The notes: generated by a model not told the origin, from the sequence alone. Shown: positions 1 to 8,647, counted from the first letter of the stretch. The stretch is 28,041 nt of DNA from an uncultured Collinsella sp. (GCA_958446785.1 CAUCXP010000002.1:1-28041); one strand, 5' to 3'. Numbers and translations are program-made.

Positions 1-1
1 G

Positions 2-949
2 CCGTTGGGGCTCTTTGTGCTGAGTATCGTGCTCCTGGGTAAGTTCAACGTCGATATCTTTATGGACAACTTCTGGGGAGAGCCGGCTGGTCCTGGCTTT
101 GGCGAGCAGGTTGTCTCGACCATGATTGCCCTTGTCTGGGTCTTCACGGGCATCGAGGGCGCTGTCGTTATCTCGGGCCGTGCTAAGTACGTGCGTGACG
201 TCGGCCGCTCGACGGCGCTCGGATTTGCGGCTGTATTCACGCTGTATCTGATCATCTCGATGCTGTCGCTCGGCATTATGCCGCGCGAGGAGATGGCACA
301 GCTTGCAACGCCCTCCATGGCGGGAATTCTCGAGTGCGCAATCGGTCCGGTTGGTGCTGCCATCGTAAACCTTGGCGTTATCCTTTCGTTGGTCGGCGCG
401 CTGCTGGGCTATGTCATCATTGCGTCCGAGACGCCGTTCGAGGCGGCGCGCCAGGGATCCTTCCCTCTGGCGTTTGCTAAGACGAACAAGCATGATGCCC
501 CGGTGGTAACGGTTCTCGTGAGCTCCGGCATTACGCAGCTCTTCTTGATCGTGTCGTATGTGGCGGCGAGCACCTACCAGTTCTTCTATAGCTGCGCAGT
601 CAACACGATTCTGGTTCCGTATGTCTGCTCGGCTGCCTATTACATGGTGATTGGTTGGAAGAAGGAGCATCTGGACGGACCGCATGCGCCAAGCGTCGGC
701 AAGGCGCGATTCTTCGGCACGCTCGGCTTCATTTACACATTGTTCCTTGTGTGGTCGACAGGCCTCCAGGGCGTCATGATCACGACGATCCTTTTTGCTC
801 CGGCCATTCCCGTTTATATGCTGGGCGAGCGAGGTCGCGGTAAGCCGGTACTTCCGCACCTGCACGACAAGCTGATCGCAGCGGTGGTCATTGTCGTGGC
901 GGTCATCTCGCTGTATCTGCACTTTGCCGGCATTGCGCCGATAGTCTAA
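2..949 (+). CDS. APC-family amino-acid antiporter, ArcD/LysI-like (5'-truncated)
   Basis: The frame is open to the left edge, so this is the C-terminal part (about 315 residues) of a longer protein; the TTG at 5 is not a credible start. It is a multi-spanning membrane protein with long hydrophobic stretches throughout. The segment WVFTGIEGAVVISGRAK and the downstream SLGIMPREE and PSMAGILE segments are typical of the basic amino-acid/polyamine antiporter branch of the APC superfamily, which includes ArcD (arginine/ornithine exchange) and LysI. The inferred role is exchange of a cationic amino acid at the cytoplasmic membrane. Arginine deiminase genes would be expected upstream, outside the window, if it is ArcD; none is visible here. 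A strong hairpin follows about 110 bases after the stop. Family call is firm, substrate is not. Confidence 0.85.
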   Translation, partial: PLGLFVLSIVLLGKFNVDIFMDNFWGEPAGPGFGEQVVSTMIALVWVFTGIEGAVVISGRAKYVRDVGRSTALGFAAVFTLYLIISMLSLGIMPREEMAQLATPSMAGILECAIGPVGAAIVNLGVILSLVGALLGYVIIASETPFEAARQGSFPLAFAKTNKHDAPVVTVLVSSGITQLFLIVSYVAASTYQFFYSCAVNTILVPYVCSAAYYMVIGWKKEHLDGPHAPSVGKARFFGTLGFIYTLFLVWSTGLQGVMITTILFAPAIPVYMLGERGRGKPVLPHLHDKLIAAVVIVVAVISLYLHFAGIAPIV

Positions 950-1062
950 GACTGCGGCAAGCTTCATCGCTTGGTAAGCCGACGGAGGCGTCGCGTGCCG
1001 GTGCCGTTCGGTAATCCATAACTGACGTGGGCCTCTGTAACGTGCCTTTGTGAGCGCCCACC

Positions 1063-1106
1063 AAGCCCGCGCAGGTGACATTTGTTGCCAGCGCGGGCTT
1101 TTGCTG
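1063..1106 (+). terminator. Rho-independent terminator after the antiporter gene
   Basis: A perfect 10-bp inverted repeat (1063-1072 with 1091-1100, AAGCCCGCGC/GCGCGGGCTT) with an 18-base loop is followed by a short T-rich run. It lies about 110 bases after the antiporter stop codon and probably ends that transcript. Confidence 0.7.
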
Positions 1107-1170
1107 TTGCGGCGAAATAGTTCCTGTTTTTGCTGGTTAAAGCATCAAACAGGAACTATTCCACCGCAAC
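1106..1170. repeat. Dispersed palindromic repeat, copy 1
   Basis: The arms 1106-1129 and 1147-1170 are reverse complements over 24 bases with two mismatches, both of which can form G-U pairs in RNA. The loop is 17 bases. The outer arm GTTGCGGYGRAATAG is shared with a second copy at 10864-10928, while the inner arm differs between the copies but changes on both sides together. Both copies are followed by a similar CTT(G/A)TTTTG. It resembles a REP-type or small non-autonomous element; function unknown. Confidence 0.8.
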
Positions 1171-1411
1171 TTGTTTTGATTCGCTGGGGGACGGAGGAAG
1201 CGGCGATCCGGAATCCACCTGCACAGTCGCTCCGCATCCCGTCCGTTGGCGCAAGTGGTGCCAAATGTAATCTGCCCCCCCTTGCACGCTTGTCCTCCTT
1301 GCAGCAATCTGTTGGTTGAACGTCGTTATGTGCTTGCAGTTTCTGGGCAAGCCGTCTCGCAGCAAAGTAGACTAGATGGCCATTTCAAAAAGCCTACTCA
1401 GAGGAGGAACC

Positions 1412-1732
1412 ATGCTTGAGGGTACGTATGTGGTTTCGGCCCAGACGCCGGTGGGGAGTAGACGCGGCGAGGTGACGTTTTCACATGGGGTGAACGGCGC
1501 GCTCAGGGCAGTACTAAACGTCAGGGGTCTCAATATCGCTCTCTCGAGTGCCCGTGCTGAGGGCGATTTCTTTGAGCTCTTGGGTACTATCTCCCACGTC
1601 TTGATGGGCAAGGCGCCCTTTACATGCACGGGGTCGGTCGAGGGTGATCGACTCACTGCTACCGCGCGGTCGGGTTCCGTTTCGATCTCGCTGAGCGGTA
1701 TGCGTAAAGAGCCTTCGGGGCGCACCGCATAA
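1412..1732 (+). CDS. Small conserved-looking protein of unknown function
   Basis: A 106-residue protein starting MLEGTYVVSAQTPVG. The ATG at 1412 is chosen because GAGGAGG at 1401-1407 sits four bases upstream; a longer in-frame start at 1376 has no such site. The sequence has no signal peptide or membrane segment and alternates short polar and hydrophobic runs, suggesting a mostly beta-strand fold such as a small barrel. I do not recognise the family. It is followed after 121 bases by the feoAB gene on the same strand, but the operator-like sequences between them suggest separate transcription. The strong ribosome binding site and coherent sequence make it a real gene. Confidence 0.75.
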   Translation: MLEGTYVVSAQTPVGSRRGEVTFSHGVNGALRAVLNVRGLNIALSSARAEGDFFELLGTISHVLMGKAPFTCTGSVEGDRLTATARSGSVSISLSGMRKEPSGRTA

Positions 1733-1805
1733 AGTTTGCGCAGGTAAACATCGGTATTTGACTTTATAAAATAGTTCAGAGCGCTATCATTTGTCGTTAC
1801 GAGTT

Positions 1806-1830
1806 GGTTAACCCCGGTAAACGGTTAACC
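1806..1830. promoter_or_regulatory. Tandem palindrome operator candidate upstream of feoB
   Basis: Two copies of the self-complementary octamer GGTTAACC lie at 1806-1813 and 1823-1830, with centres 17 bases apart, ending 23 bases before the FeoAB start. The GGTTA...TAACC half-sites are reminiscent of DtxR/IdeR-type iron-repressor boxes, which fits the iron-import gene. Upstream lie TTGACT (1758-1763) and TATCAT (1785-1790), but their 21-base spacing is long, so the promoter is uncertain. Repressor identity is inference. Confidence 0.5.
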
Positions 1831-1853
1831 GCGTCTAACGAAAGGATGAGCGC

Positions 1854-4214
1854 GTGAAGCTCGATACACTCGAGATTGGAAAGGACGCCGTTGTCGCATC
1901 GGTGACATCCGACGACCAGGCGCTCCGTCAGCATATTTTGGACATGGGCCTGACGCCGGGCACCGAAGTCACCATGATGAAGTACGCCCCCATGGGCGAC
2001 CCGCTCGAGATTCGCCTGCGTGGCTACGAGTTGACGCTGCGCAAGGACGATGCCGCTCGCATCGAGCTCGTGGGTATTCACGACACCGATACAGGTCCGC
2101 GCGCTAACGCCGCAATCGGCACGACGGAGCATCCGGCCCTGGGCGAGGGGACGTATTCGCCCCGTGCGGCAAAAACGGCCGTGCCCGAGGGCGCACCGCT
2201 GCACTTTGCCCTCGCTGGCAACCAAAACTGCGGCAAGACCACGTTATTCAACCAGCTGACGGGCTCCAACCAGCACGTCGGTAACTTTCCCGGCGTGACT
2301 GTCGACCGCAAAGATGGCACCATCCGTAACCATCCCGAGGCGAGCGTTACCGACCTGCCTGGCATTTACTCCCTGTCGCCGTACACAGGCGAAGAGGTCG
2401 TGAGCCGTCAGTTCATCCTCGACGAGCGCCCGGACGCCATCATCGACATCATTGACGCCACCAACATTGAGCGTAACCTGTACCTGACACTGCAGCTCAT
2501 GGAGCTTGACCGTCCCATGGTCATCGCGCTCAACATGATGGACGAGGTGACCGCCAACGGCGGCGCCGTAGACGTCAACTTGCTCGAGAGCCTGATGGGC
2601 GTGCCTGTTGTCCCCATTAGCGCTGCCCGCAACGAGGGCATCGGCGAGCTGGTGGACCACGCCCTGCACGTGGCACGGTTCCGCGAGCGTCCTGGTCGCC
2701 TGGACTTTTGCGCGCCCGACGGTCCGGACGGCGGTGCGCTGCATCGCTGCATCCACGGTATTGCTAACCTGATCGAGGACCATGCCGTGACGGCGCACAT
2801 CCCGGTGCGCTTTGCGGCGACTAAGCTGGTCGAGGGCGATGAGCTGGTAACCGAGGCGCTTCACCTGGATCGCAATGAGCTCGACGCTATCGAGCACATC
2901 ATTACCCAGATGGAGGGCGAGGCCGGCACCGACCGCCTATCTGCGTTGGCCGATATGCGTTTTAGCTTTATCGGCGACGTGTGCGGGCGTTGCGTCGTCA
3001 AGCCGCACGAAAGCCGCGAGCACGTGCGCTCCGTCAAGATTGACCGCATCCTGACAGGTCGTTACACAGCCATTCCGGCGTTTCTGGTGATCATGGGCCT
3101 CGTCTTTTGGCTGACGTTTGGCGTGATCGGCGCGGCGTTGCAGGGACTCATGGAGGACGGTATCGCTGCCATCATCGCCTCGGCCGATGCGGGCCTCAAG
3201 GCGTTCGGAACCAACGACGTGGTGCGCTCGCTGGCTGTCGACGGCGTGCTTACGGGCGTGGGTAGCGTGCTGACCTTCCTGCCGATTATCGTCGTGCTCT
3301 TCTTGTTCCTCTCCATTCTGGAAGACTCCGGATACATGGCACGCGTGGCCTTTGTCATGGATAAGGTGCTGCGTCGCTTTGGCCTGTCGGGCCGCAGCTT
3401 TGTGCCCATGCTCGTCGGTTTTGGCTGCACCGTGCCGGCTATCATGTCGACCCGTACGCTCCCATCCGAGCACGACCGCAAGATGACGGTCATGCTCACA
3501 CCGTTCATGAGCTGCTCGGCCAAGCTGCCGGTTTACGGCTTGCTGTGCGGGGCGTTTTTCCCACAGGCGACAGTTCCCGCCATGGTCTCGCTCTATCTGA
3601 TTGGTATCGTGGTCGGCTGCATTGCCGCCCTGGTGCTCAACCGCACGGCATTTAAGGGCGACCCGGTGCCGTTTATCATGGAGCTCCCCAATTACCGCCT
3701 GCCGAGCGTCAAGACGACGGTGATGCTGGCATGGGATAAGGCCAAGGACTTTATTACCAAGGCCTTTACCATTATCTTTGCCGCTACGGTGGTCATCTGG
3801 TTCCTGCAGACGTTCGATATCCGCTTTAACGTGGTCGCCGACCAGTCGCAAAGCCTGCTTGCCGGTCTAGGTAGCATCATCGCACCGGTGTTGGCCCCGC
3901 TCGGTTTTGGCGACTGGCGCGCCTCGACGGCACTCGTCACGGGACTTATTGCCAAGGAGAGCGTCATCTCGACGCTCACGGTGCTTTTGGGCGCAACCTC
4001 TCCCGCGGCACTGTCAGCCATGTTTTCGCCGTTTACCGCCTACGTGTTCTTGGTCTTTACGCTGCTGTACCCGCCTTGCGTGGCGTCCATCGGCGCCGTC
4101 AAGAGCGAGTTGGGCGCGCGCTATGCCGTGGCCGTATTCGCGTTTCAGGTGACGGTCGCCTGGATCGTGGCGTTTGTCGTGCATTCGGCGGGCATATTGC
4201 TGGGGTTGGCTTAG
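1854..4214 (+). CDS. feoB: Ferrous iron transport protein, FeoA-FeoB fusion
   Basis: A 786-residue Fe(II) importer of the cytoplasmic membrane. Residues 1 to about 75 form a FeoA-like SH3 domain (HILDMGLTPGTEV). After a linker comes the FeoB G domain: G1 GNQNCGKT at 122-129, G2 in FPGVT at 145-149, G3 DLPG at 167-170, G4 NMMD at 227-230, G5 in ISAARNEG. A helical spacer follows, then the transmembrane Gate domains from about residue 400, with VGFGCTVPAIM and MSCSAKLPVY typical of FeoB. FeoA and FeoB are usually separate genes; the fusion adds about 100 residues. The start is GTG at 1854 with AAAGGA seven bases upstream. No feoC gene follows. Iron-dependent repression is suggested by the upstream palindromes. 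Confidence 0.96.
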   Translation: MKLDTLEIGKDAVVASVTSDDQALRQHILDMGLTPGTEVTMMKYAPMGDPLEIRLRGYELTLRKDDAARIELVGIHDTDTGPRANAAIGTTEHPALGEGTYSPRAAKTAVPEGAPLHFALAGNQNCGKTTLFNQLTGSNQHVGNFPGVTVDRKDGTIRNHPEASVTDLPGIYSLSPYTGEEVVSRQFILDERPDAIIDIIDATNIERNLYLTLQLMELDRPMVIALNMMDEVTANGGAVDVNLLESLMGVPVVPISAARNEGIGELVDHALHVARFRERPGRLDFCAPDGPDGGALHRCIHGIANLIEDHAVTAHIPVRFAATKLVEGDELVTEALHLDRNELDAIEHIITQMEGEAGTDRLSALADMRFSFIGDVCGRCVVKPHESREHVRSVKIDRILTGRYTAIPAFLVIMGLVFWLTFGVIGAALQGLMEDGIAAIIASADAGLKAFGTNDVVRSLAVDGVLTGVGSVLTFLPIIVVLFLFLSILEDSGYMARVAFVMDKVLRRFGLSGRSFVPMLVGFGCTVPAIMSTRTLPSEHDRKMTVMLTPFMSCSAKLPVYGLLCGAFFPQATVPAMVSLYLIGIVVGCIAALVLNRTAFKGDPVPFIMELPNYRLPSVKTTVMLAWDKAKDFITKAFTIIFAATVVIWFLQTFDIRFNVVADQSQSLLAGLGSIIAPVLAPLGFGDWRASTALVTGLIAKESVISTLTVLLGATSPAALSAMFSPFTAYVFLVFTLLYPPCVASIGAVKSELGARYAVAVFAFQVTVAWIVAFVVHSAGILLGLA

Positions 4215-4528
4215 GGGCGCGTTGATGCTCCGCGCTTTTGGGCGAGCAACAATTCAATAAATATGAGCCAAAATACCGGTAATTGTCGGCCTGCGGGGAC
4301 TGTCCTACGCTGCAGGTTGCCGTTCGCTGCCTATTTGCTGCCGTTTACGGATTCGTAAATACTTGCAATCGTCGGTCGATTTAACCGCATTACGCGATGC
4401 CGATGCGCATTTTGTGTGCCCCTTTCTACAATCACTTTGTGTCTATTGCCGAACATGTCTTCCGTTTCGCCTGTGTGGGGACGTGGGGTGCAATAGTCGT
4501 TTGTAGAGGCTCATTGAGGAGGGAATTG
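4215..4528. other. Intergenic region between feoB and the PTS gene
   Basis: About 310 bases with no gene. A weak terminator lies at 4217-4239. A perfect dyad TTTACG-GATT-CGTAAA at 4344-4359 could be an operator for the PTS gene. TACAAT at 4427-4432 is a possible -10 box but has no convincing -35. An in-frame ATG at 4397 would extend the PTS protein by 44 residues, but it lacks a ribosome binding site and the extension looks non-coding. Confidence 0.5.
4217..4239 (+). terminator. Weak terminator after feoB
   Basis: A GCGCG/CGCGC stem (4217-4221 with 4231-4235) with a 9-base loop is followed by only four Ts. It is three bases after the feoB stop codon. The short stem makes it a marginal call. 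Confidence 0.4.
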
Positions 4529-6193
4529 ATGAAAGAAAAATTCCAATCGTTCGGAAAGGCAATGCTCGTTCCGATTACGCTCATTGCCATTTCCGGTCTC
4601 TTTTTGGGTATCGGTAGCGTTTTTACGACCGAACTGACCCTTGTGTCCCTTGGCGTTAATTGGGACTGGTATGCCGCTTCGCCGCTCTTTACGTTCTTCT
4701 CGGTATTTAAGGGTCTCGGCGAGGTAATCATTGGAAACCTCGGTGTTTTGTTTGCCGTCGGCTGCGCCTTCTCCTTGTCTCGCAAAGAGAAGGGCTGGGC
4801 TGCCTTTTCTGCCCTTGTCTGCTATCTCACCATGCTCAAGACGGTTGAGATTCTGCTTGGAGCAGCTGGCTTGGCTGCCGACAATACAACGGTGGAAGCT
4901 CTTCAGAAGGTCGGCCTTACGTCCATTCAGGCGAGTGAGCAGTCCGCACTCTACACTACCTCGCTCGGCTTTTTTGGCTACAGCTCTGGTGTCTTTGGCG
5001 GCATTATCGTGGGCTGCCTGGTCGCCTGGATCACCGGCCGTTTTTACAAGACCAAGCTTCCAACGGCGCTGGCGTTTTTTGCGGGCAGTCGAACGGTTCC
5101 CATTGTATCGCTGGTCGCCGGTGGCGTCCTGGGCGGCATCATGTACTTCGTTTGGCCCGTCATCGGTGGATGCTTCTCGGGTATTGCGACGTTCGTGAAA
5201 GGCTCCGGTCTGGTCGGTACGTTTGTCTATCGCTGGGTGCTCGAGAGCCTTGTGCCGTTTGGCTTGCATCCGCTGCTCGAGACGCCCATGTATTGGACTG
5301 AGCTTGGCGGCTCCATGGTCGTCGACGGAACGCGCGTGGTGGGCAATAGCGCTATTCAGCTTGCACAGCTCGCTTCTCCCAGTAGCGACAAGCTCTTGGT
5401 TAGGGCCTTCATGGCTGGCTATGGCATTAACGATTACGCGTTGTTCCCGGGCATCGCCCTTGCTATGTGGTCTTGTGCCAAGCCCCAGAACCGCAAGAAG
5501 GTTGCTGGTCTTTTAATCCCCACAGTGATTTCGACTGTTTTCTTTGGCGTTACGGAGCCTATTCTCTTTACGTTCCTGTTTGCCGCCCCCTGGCTCTACT
5601 TTGGCGTTTACGCTCCGCTTTCCGGACTGGGTGAAGTTCTCTCGGAGGCAATGGGCGTTTCGGTGTACCAGGGAAATATCAAGGACCTGATCCCATTCTT
5701 ATTCCGCCCCGAGAAGCTTAATCTGCTTCCGTACCTTATTCTGCTCCCCGCCTTTTTCCTGGCAGCTTTCTTCCTCTTCCGGTTCTTTATTACTAAGTTC
5801 GATATCAAGACGCCCGGTCGAGACGATGGTGACGATATTGAGTTGATCAACAGCAGAGCCGAGTTCGAGGCAAAGGCCGCTGAGGCAAAGGGCGAGTCTG
5901 ATAGCACTCCCGAGAAGGCAGTCCAGGGCCGTGCGACCAAGGACAGCGCGCTTGCTGTTGGCATTGTCGAAGCGCTTGGTGGAGCCGACAACATTGATGA
6001 TCTTGACAACTGCATCTCACGTCTTCGCGTGATTGTCAAGGATGGTTCTAAGGTTGCAGACGACGAGGTGTTCACCAAGAATCTTGAAGCTATGGGCGTT
6101 ATCCGCCTGAGCGACAAGGCAATCCAGGTCATTTACGGTCCTCGTGTCGGCGAAGTCGCTTCTGAGGTGCACGAAGTTCTCGGTGACGAGTAA
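4529..6193 (+). CDS. PTS sugar transporter EIICB, glucose/maltose (alpha-glucoside) family
   Basis: A 554-residue phosphotransferase permease that imports and phosphorylates a sugar. The N-terminal EIIC domain (about residues 1-430) is strongly hydrophobic and has the family segments VPFGLHPLLETP and FFGVTEPILFTFLF. A charged linker leads to a C-terminal EIIB domain from about residue 470, with the phospho-accepting Cys495 in LDNCISRLRV. No EIIA domain is fused, so a shared EIIA must act in trans. The ATG at 4529 is chosen because GAGGAGGG lies directly upstream. The nearby GH4 enzyme needs a 6-phospho-sugar, so the two form an uptake-and-cleavage pair. The substrate is probably a disaccharide or glucoside; maltose-type is suggested by the permease subfamily but not proven. 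Confidence 0.9.
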   Translation: MKEKFQSFGKAMLVPITLIAISGLFLGIGSVFTTELTLVSLGVNWDWYAASPLFTFFSVFKGLGEVIIGNLGVLFAVGCAFSLSRKEKGWAAFSALVCYLTMLKTVEILLGAAGLAADNTTVEALQKVGLTSIQASEQSALYTTSLGFFGYSSGVFGGIIVGCLVAWITGRFYKTKLPTALAFFAGSRTVPIVSLVAGGVLGGIMYFVWPVIGGCFSGIATFVKGSGLVGTFVYRWVLESLVPFGLHPLLETPMYWTELGGSMVVDGTRVVGNSAIQLAQLASPSSDKLLVRAFMAGYGINDYALFPGIALAMWSCAKPQNRKKVAGLLIPTVISTVFFGVTEPILFTFLFAAPWLYFGVYAPLSGLGEVLSEAMGVSVYQGNIKDLIPFLFRPEKLNLLPYLILLPAFFLAAFFLFRFFITKFDIKTPGRDDGDDIELINSRAEFEAKAAEAKGESDSTPEKAVQGRATKDSALAVGIVEALGGADNIDDLDNCISRLRVIVKDGSKVADDEVFTKNLEAMGVIRLSDKAIQVIYGPRVGEVASEVHEVLGDE

Positions 6194-6232
6194 AACGCGC
6201 AAGTGGCTTTCAATTGCATAGCGCAATTCCAG

Positions 6233-6280
6233 GGCTTGGCTTCCTATCGCATGATTTAGGGAGCCAAGCCTTCTTGTTTT
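6233..6280. terminator. Terminator between convergent PTS and regulator genes
   Basis: A 12-bp stem (6233-6244 with 6259-6270, containing GGCTTGGCT/AGCCAAGCC) with a 14-base loop is followed by TTCTTGTTTT on the plus strand. It ends the PTS transcript and overlaps the last codons of the minus-strand regulator, whose own terminator, if any, must lie further left. Confidence 0.8.
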
Positions 6281-7008
6281 AGATTGTCAAGGCAGATACT
6301 CAATAGTTCTTCGAATGCGAGAATACAACTTCCGGTAAAGCAGTTAGGCTTAACGTTCTTAAGATCCATTGGGTGATCGTCATGTATCGTAAAGATCGCG
6401 TCTGCCGTCTTGGCGAGCTCGCTGTCTTCGTTGCCGGTAAACGCGAGGGTCGTAATGCCCGCGTCGTGGCATGCCCTTGCGGTTTCCAGGATGGCTTCTG
6501 TCTGGCCCGATTTGGATATGAGCATCATGCAGCTGAGCGTATTTCGGTTGGATTCGACAAACTGATCGGTTTCTAGGAAGTCCTGTATGACGGCCAAAAA
6601 GCCAAGTCCAACGAGCTTGGTCGCCATGTACTGCGCAACGATGCGTGAGAAGCCCTCTCCGTTTACTCCGATCATTCTGTTGCGATGCAGTGCGGCGATG
6701 AATACGTCTACATCTCCGGTGTGGCATACGAAGTGGACGCTACTGTCTTTGAGTGATTGATTCATTTCGCGGGAGACATGCTGAAGGTGCTTGAGATCGT
6801 ACATCATTTCGCGGTAGCCACGGTAGCCGAGCTTTTTCGAAAGCCTGATGACTGTCGTCATGCTGGTAAAGCATGCCATGGCGACGGGTTTTATGCCAAT
6901 ATCATCGAGGGTGTCGATATTGTTGAGCAGGTATTCGAGTACGCTTTGCTCGGTTTCGGATAGCTTTGCGGCTGAGTAGAGCTTGGAAATCTGCTTTTTA
7001 TCAACCAT
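6256..7008 (-). CDS. RpiR-family sugar-phosphate-sensing transcriptional regulator
   Basis: A 250-residue regulator. Residues 1-77 form the RpiR N-terminal helix-turn-helix domain, with TVIRLSKKLGYRGYREM as the typical recognition region. Residues from about 110 form a SIS domain that binds phospho-sugars; ISKSGQT at 164-170 is the characteristic SIS loop. The start is set at 7008, where GGGAG lies upstream on the minus strand; the open frame continues to 7314 but that extension overlaps the intergenic region and the divergent gene. It lies between the PTS gene (convergent) and the GH4 gene (divergent) and most likely controls both in response to the imported sugar phosphate. Whether it activates or represses cannot be told from sequence. 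Confidence 0.92.
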   Translation of the reverse strand: MVDKKQISKLYSAAKLSETEQSVLEYLLNNIDTLDDIGIKPVAMACFTSMTTVIRLSKKLGYRGYREMMYDLKHLQHVSREMNQSLKDSSVHFVCHTGDVDVFIAALHRNRMIGVNGEGFSRIVAQYMATKLVGLGFLAVIQDFLETDQFVESNRNTLSCMMLISKSGQTEAILETARACHDAGITTLAFTGNEDSELAKTADAIFTIHDDHPMDLKNVKPNCFTGSCILAFEELLSICLDNLKQEGLAP

Positions 7009-7119
7009 CGGTGCTCCCTTCCCGCCGGACGTGTGTGGCCGCTTCCGTTGCGTAAATAATAACTCCTTGGGGAATTCCTTTCCCGCCTTGCAGCCGGGGC
7101 GGGAAGCGGCCCTCCATGC

Positions 7120-7134
7120 TGGATACAATATCCA
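7120..7134. promoter_or_regulatory. Dyad overlapping a -10-like box upstream of the GH4 gene
   Basis: TGGATA-CAA-TATCCA (7120-7134) is a perfect 6-bp dyad in the divergent region between regulator and GH4 gene. It contains TACAAT (7124-7129), a plausible -10 box 54 bases before the GH4 start, though no good -35 precedes it. This makes it a candidate RpiR-type operator. Confidence 0.4.
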
Positions 7135-7183
7135 TACACAGGCGAACCATGCAATATTGAATGTGCTAATTGGGGGTTTCGAT

Positions 7184-8557
7184 ATGAAACTTACGGTCAT
7201 AGGCGGCGGTGGCGTCCGCTCCATGTTTTTGGCAAAGAGCATAGCCCAGCAGGCGTCATCGCTTGGAATCGATGAACTTGTGTTTATGGACAATGATCCC
7301 GAGAAGCTGCGCATCTACGGTGGCCTTGCCGCCCATGTCTCGGGCATGCTTTGCCCCACGCTTAATTTTTCATTGACGGGCGATGCAGTCGAGGCCGTTA
7401 AGGACGCCGATTACGTGATCACGACGATTCGCGTCGGTGGGGACCATATGCGCGTTCGCGATGAGCGCATTGCTCTCTCACATGGGGTTCTTGGCCAAGA
7501 GACGACTGGCGCAGCCGGCGTGTCTTTTGCCATGCGCTCCGTCCCTGCGCTTGCTTCGTATTGCGAGTTAATCAAGAAGTACGCAAAGCCGGGCGTCAAG
7601 GTGTTTAACTTTACTAATCCCGCTGGCGTCGTATCTCAGGCCTTACGCGATATGGGCTACGATTTTACTTATGGCATTTGCGATGCCCCCTCGGGCATGT
7701 TGCATCAGTTTGCCGAGTATAAAGGCGTTGATCCCGCATCGGTTCAGGGCGAGTGCTATGGACTCAACCACCTCTCGTTCTTCCGCAATGTGACGGTTGA
7801 CGGCGAGGACATCATGCCCGACTTGATCCACGACGACGGGGCATATGCTCATACGGATCTTAGGTTCTTCGAGAAGGATCTCGTTCTAAATCGCGGATGC
7901 GTGCCAAATGAGTACCTATACTATTTCTACTATCGCGAGCGCGCCGTTGCCAACGTTCTCTCTTCGCCCCAGACGCGCGGCGAACTAATCGAAGAAATTA
8001 ATCGAGAAATGACGAGCGAGCTTGCATCTATCGATATTGAGAACGACTTCGAAAAGGGCCTCGCGTGCTTTGAGAAGTGGTATGGAATGCGCGAAAACAA
8101 CTACATGGCGGCCGAGACAGGTATTCACCGCGACAAGCCGTGGACGTTTGACGTGTACGGCAAAGATGCTGGCGGATACGCAGGTGTTGCGCTCCGTTTC
8201 ATGGATATTGCTCGCTCTGGCAAGACGCAGCAGATGATCCTGTGCACCCCCAACAATGGCGCCATCCCCGGCCTTCTCGATACAGATGTCATCGAGTCAA
8301 CGTGCGATATCTCCACCGATGGCTGTGTACCGCATCGCGTCGAAGCCGATTCTGTGCCCGCGGGAAACCTCGAATTGATTCGTCGCGTCAAGTACTACGA
8401 GCGCACCGTGGCGCGTGGCATCGTTAACCGATCGAAGCGCGACATTGTCGAGAGCCTCGCGATGCACCCGCTCGTTAATTCGTACTCCTTGGCGAAAGAC
8501 ATCGCCGCGCAGTACTTTGAGCTTAACCGCGACTACATCGACGGCTGGACAGACTAG
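7184..8557 (+). CDS. Glycoside hydrolase family 4 (6-phospho-glucosidase type)
   Basis: A 457-residue cytoplasmic enzyme that cleaves phosphorylated disaccharides or glucosides by the NAD- and metal-dependent redox mechanism of GH4. An N-terminal Rossmann motif (VIGGGGVRS, residues 5-13) binds NAD. Other family landmarks are GQETTG (104-109), NFTNPAG (142-148), the metal-ligand cysteine in GICDAP (Cys166) and NHLSFF with His196. NFTNPAG is closer to 6-phospho-beta-glucosidases, whereas the neighbouring permease looks more alpha-glucoside-like, so the anomer handled is unresolved. ATG at 7184 follows GGGGGT at a good distance; the longer open frame from 6983 runs through the divergent promoter region and is rejected. 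It probably consumes the product of the PTS EIICB. Confidence 0.92.
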   Translation: MKLTVIGGGGVRSMFLAKSIAQQASSLGIDELVFMDNDPEKLRIYGGLAAHVSGMLCPTLNFSLTGDAVEAVKDADYVITTIRVGGDHMRVRDERIALSHGVLGQETTGAAGVSFAMRSVPALASYCELIKKYAKPGVKVFNFTNPAGVVSQALRDMGYDFTYGICDAPSGMLHQFAEYKGVDPASVQGECYGLNHLSFFRNVTVDGEDIMPDLIHDDGAYAHTDLRFFEKDLVLNRGCVPNEYLYYFYYRERAVANVLSSPQTRGELIEEINREMTSELASIDIENDFEKGLACFEKWYGMRENNYMAAETGIHRDKPWTFDVYGKDAGGYAGVALRFMDIARSGKTQQMILCTPNNGAIPGLLDTDVIESTCDISTDGCVPHRVEADSVPAGNLELIRRVKYYERTVARGIVNRSKRDIVESLAMHPLVNSYSLAKDIAAQYFELNRDYIDGWTD

Positions 8558-8647
8558 TCTGGACGTTAAAACTAGAAATCATGGATGGGCGGACCGGCGT
8601 TTATATTGGCGCTCGTTCGCCCTGCCTAGTAAGAAAACGGGTATAGA

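Larger units (their letters stand above)
950..1411. other. Intergenic region: terminator, palindromic repeat, then unassigned sequence
   Basis: This gene-free stretch of about 460 bases holds the terminator at 1063-1106 and the palindromic element at 1106-1170, listed separately. From 1171 to 1411 I see no convincing gene or clear promoter. Short reading frames on both strands here lack ribosome binding sites and recognisable sequence. The promoter for the small gene at 1412 must lie here but has no good -35/-10 match. Confidence 0.6.

Noticed and set aside
1050..1365. Small frames of 89 and 69 codons on both strands over the palindromic repeat
   Set aside because: They run through a terminator and a hairpin, lack ribosome binding sites and overlap each other.
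2937..3851. 304-codon minus-strand frame inside feoB
   Set aside because: Rich in His, Arg and Asp with no domain; a shadow of feoB.
4397..4528. N-terminal extension of the PTS protein
   Set aside because: No ribosome binding site at 4397, the extra residues do not fit the family, and the internal ATG at 4529 has an excellent one.
6983..7183. N-terminal extension of the GH4 protein overlapping the regulator gene
   Set aside because: It would place coding sequence ahead of the Rossmann motif, which should be near the N-terminus, and it covers the divergent promoter region.
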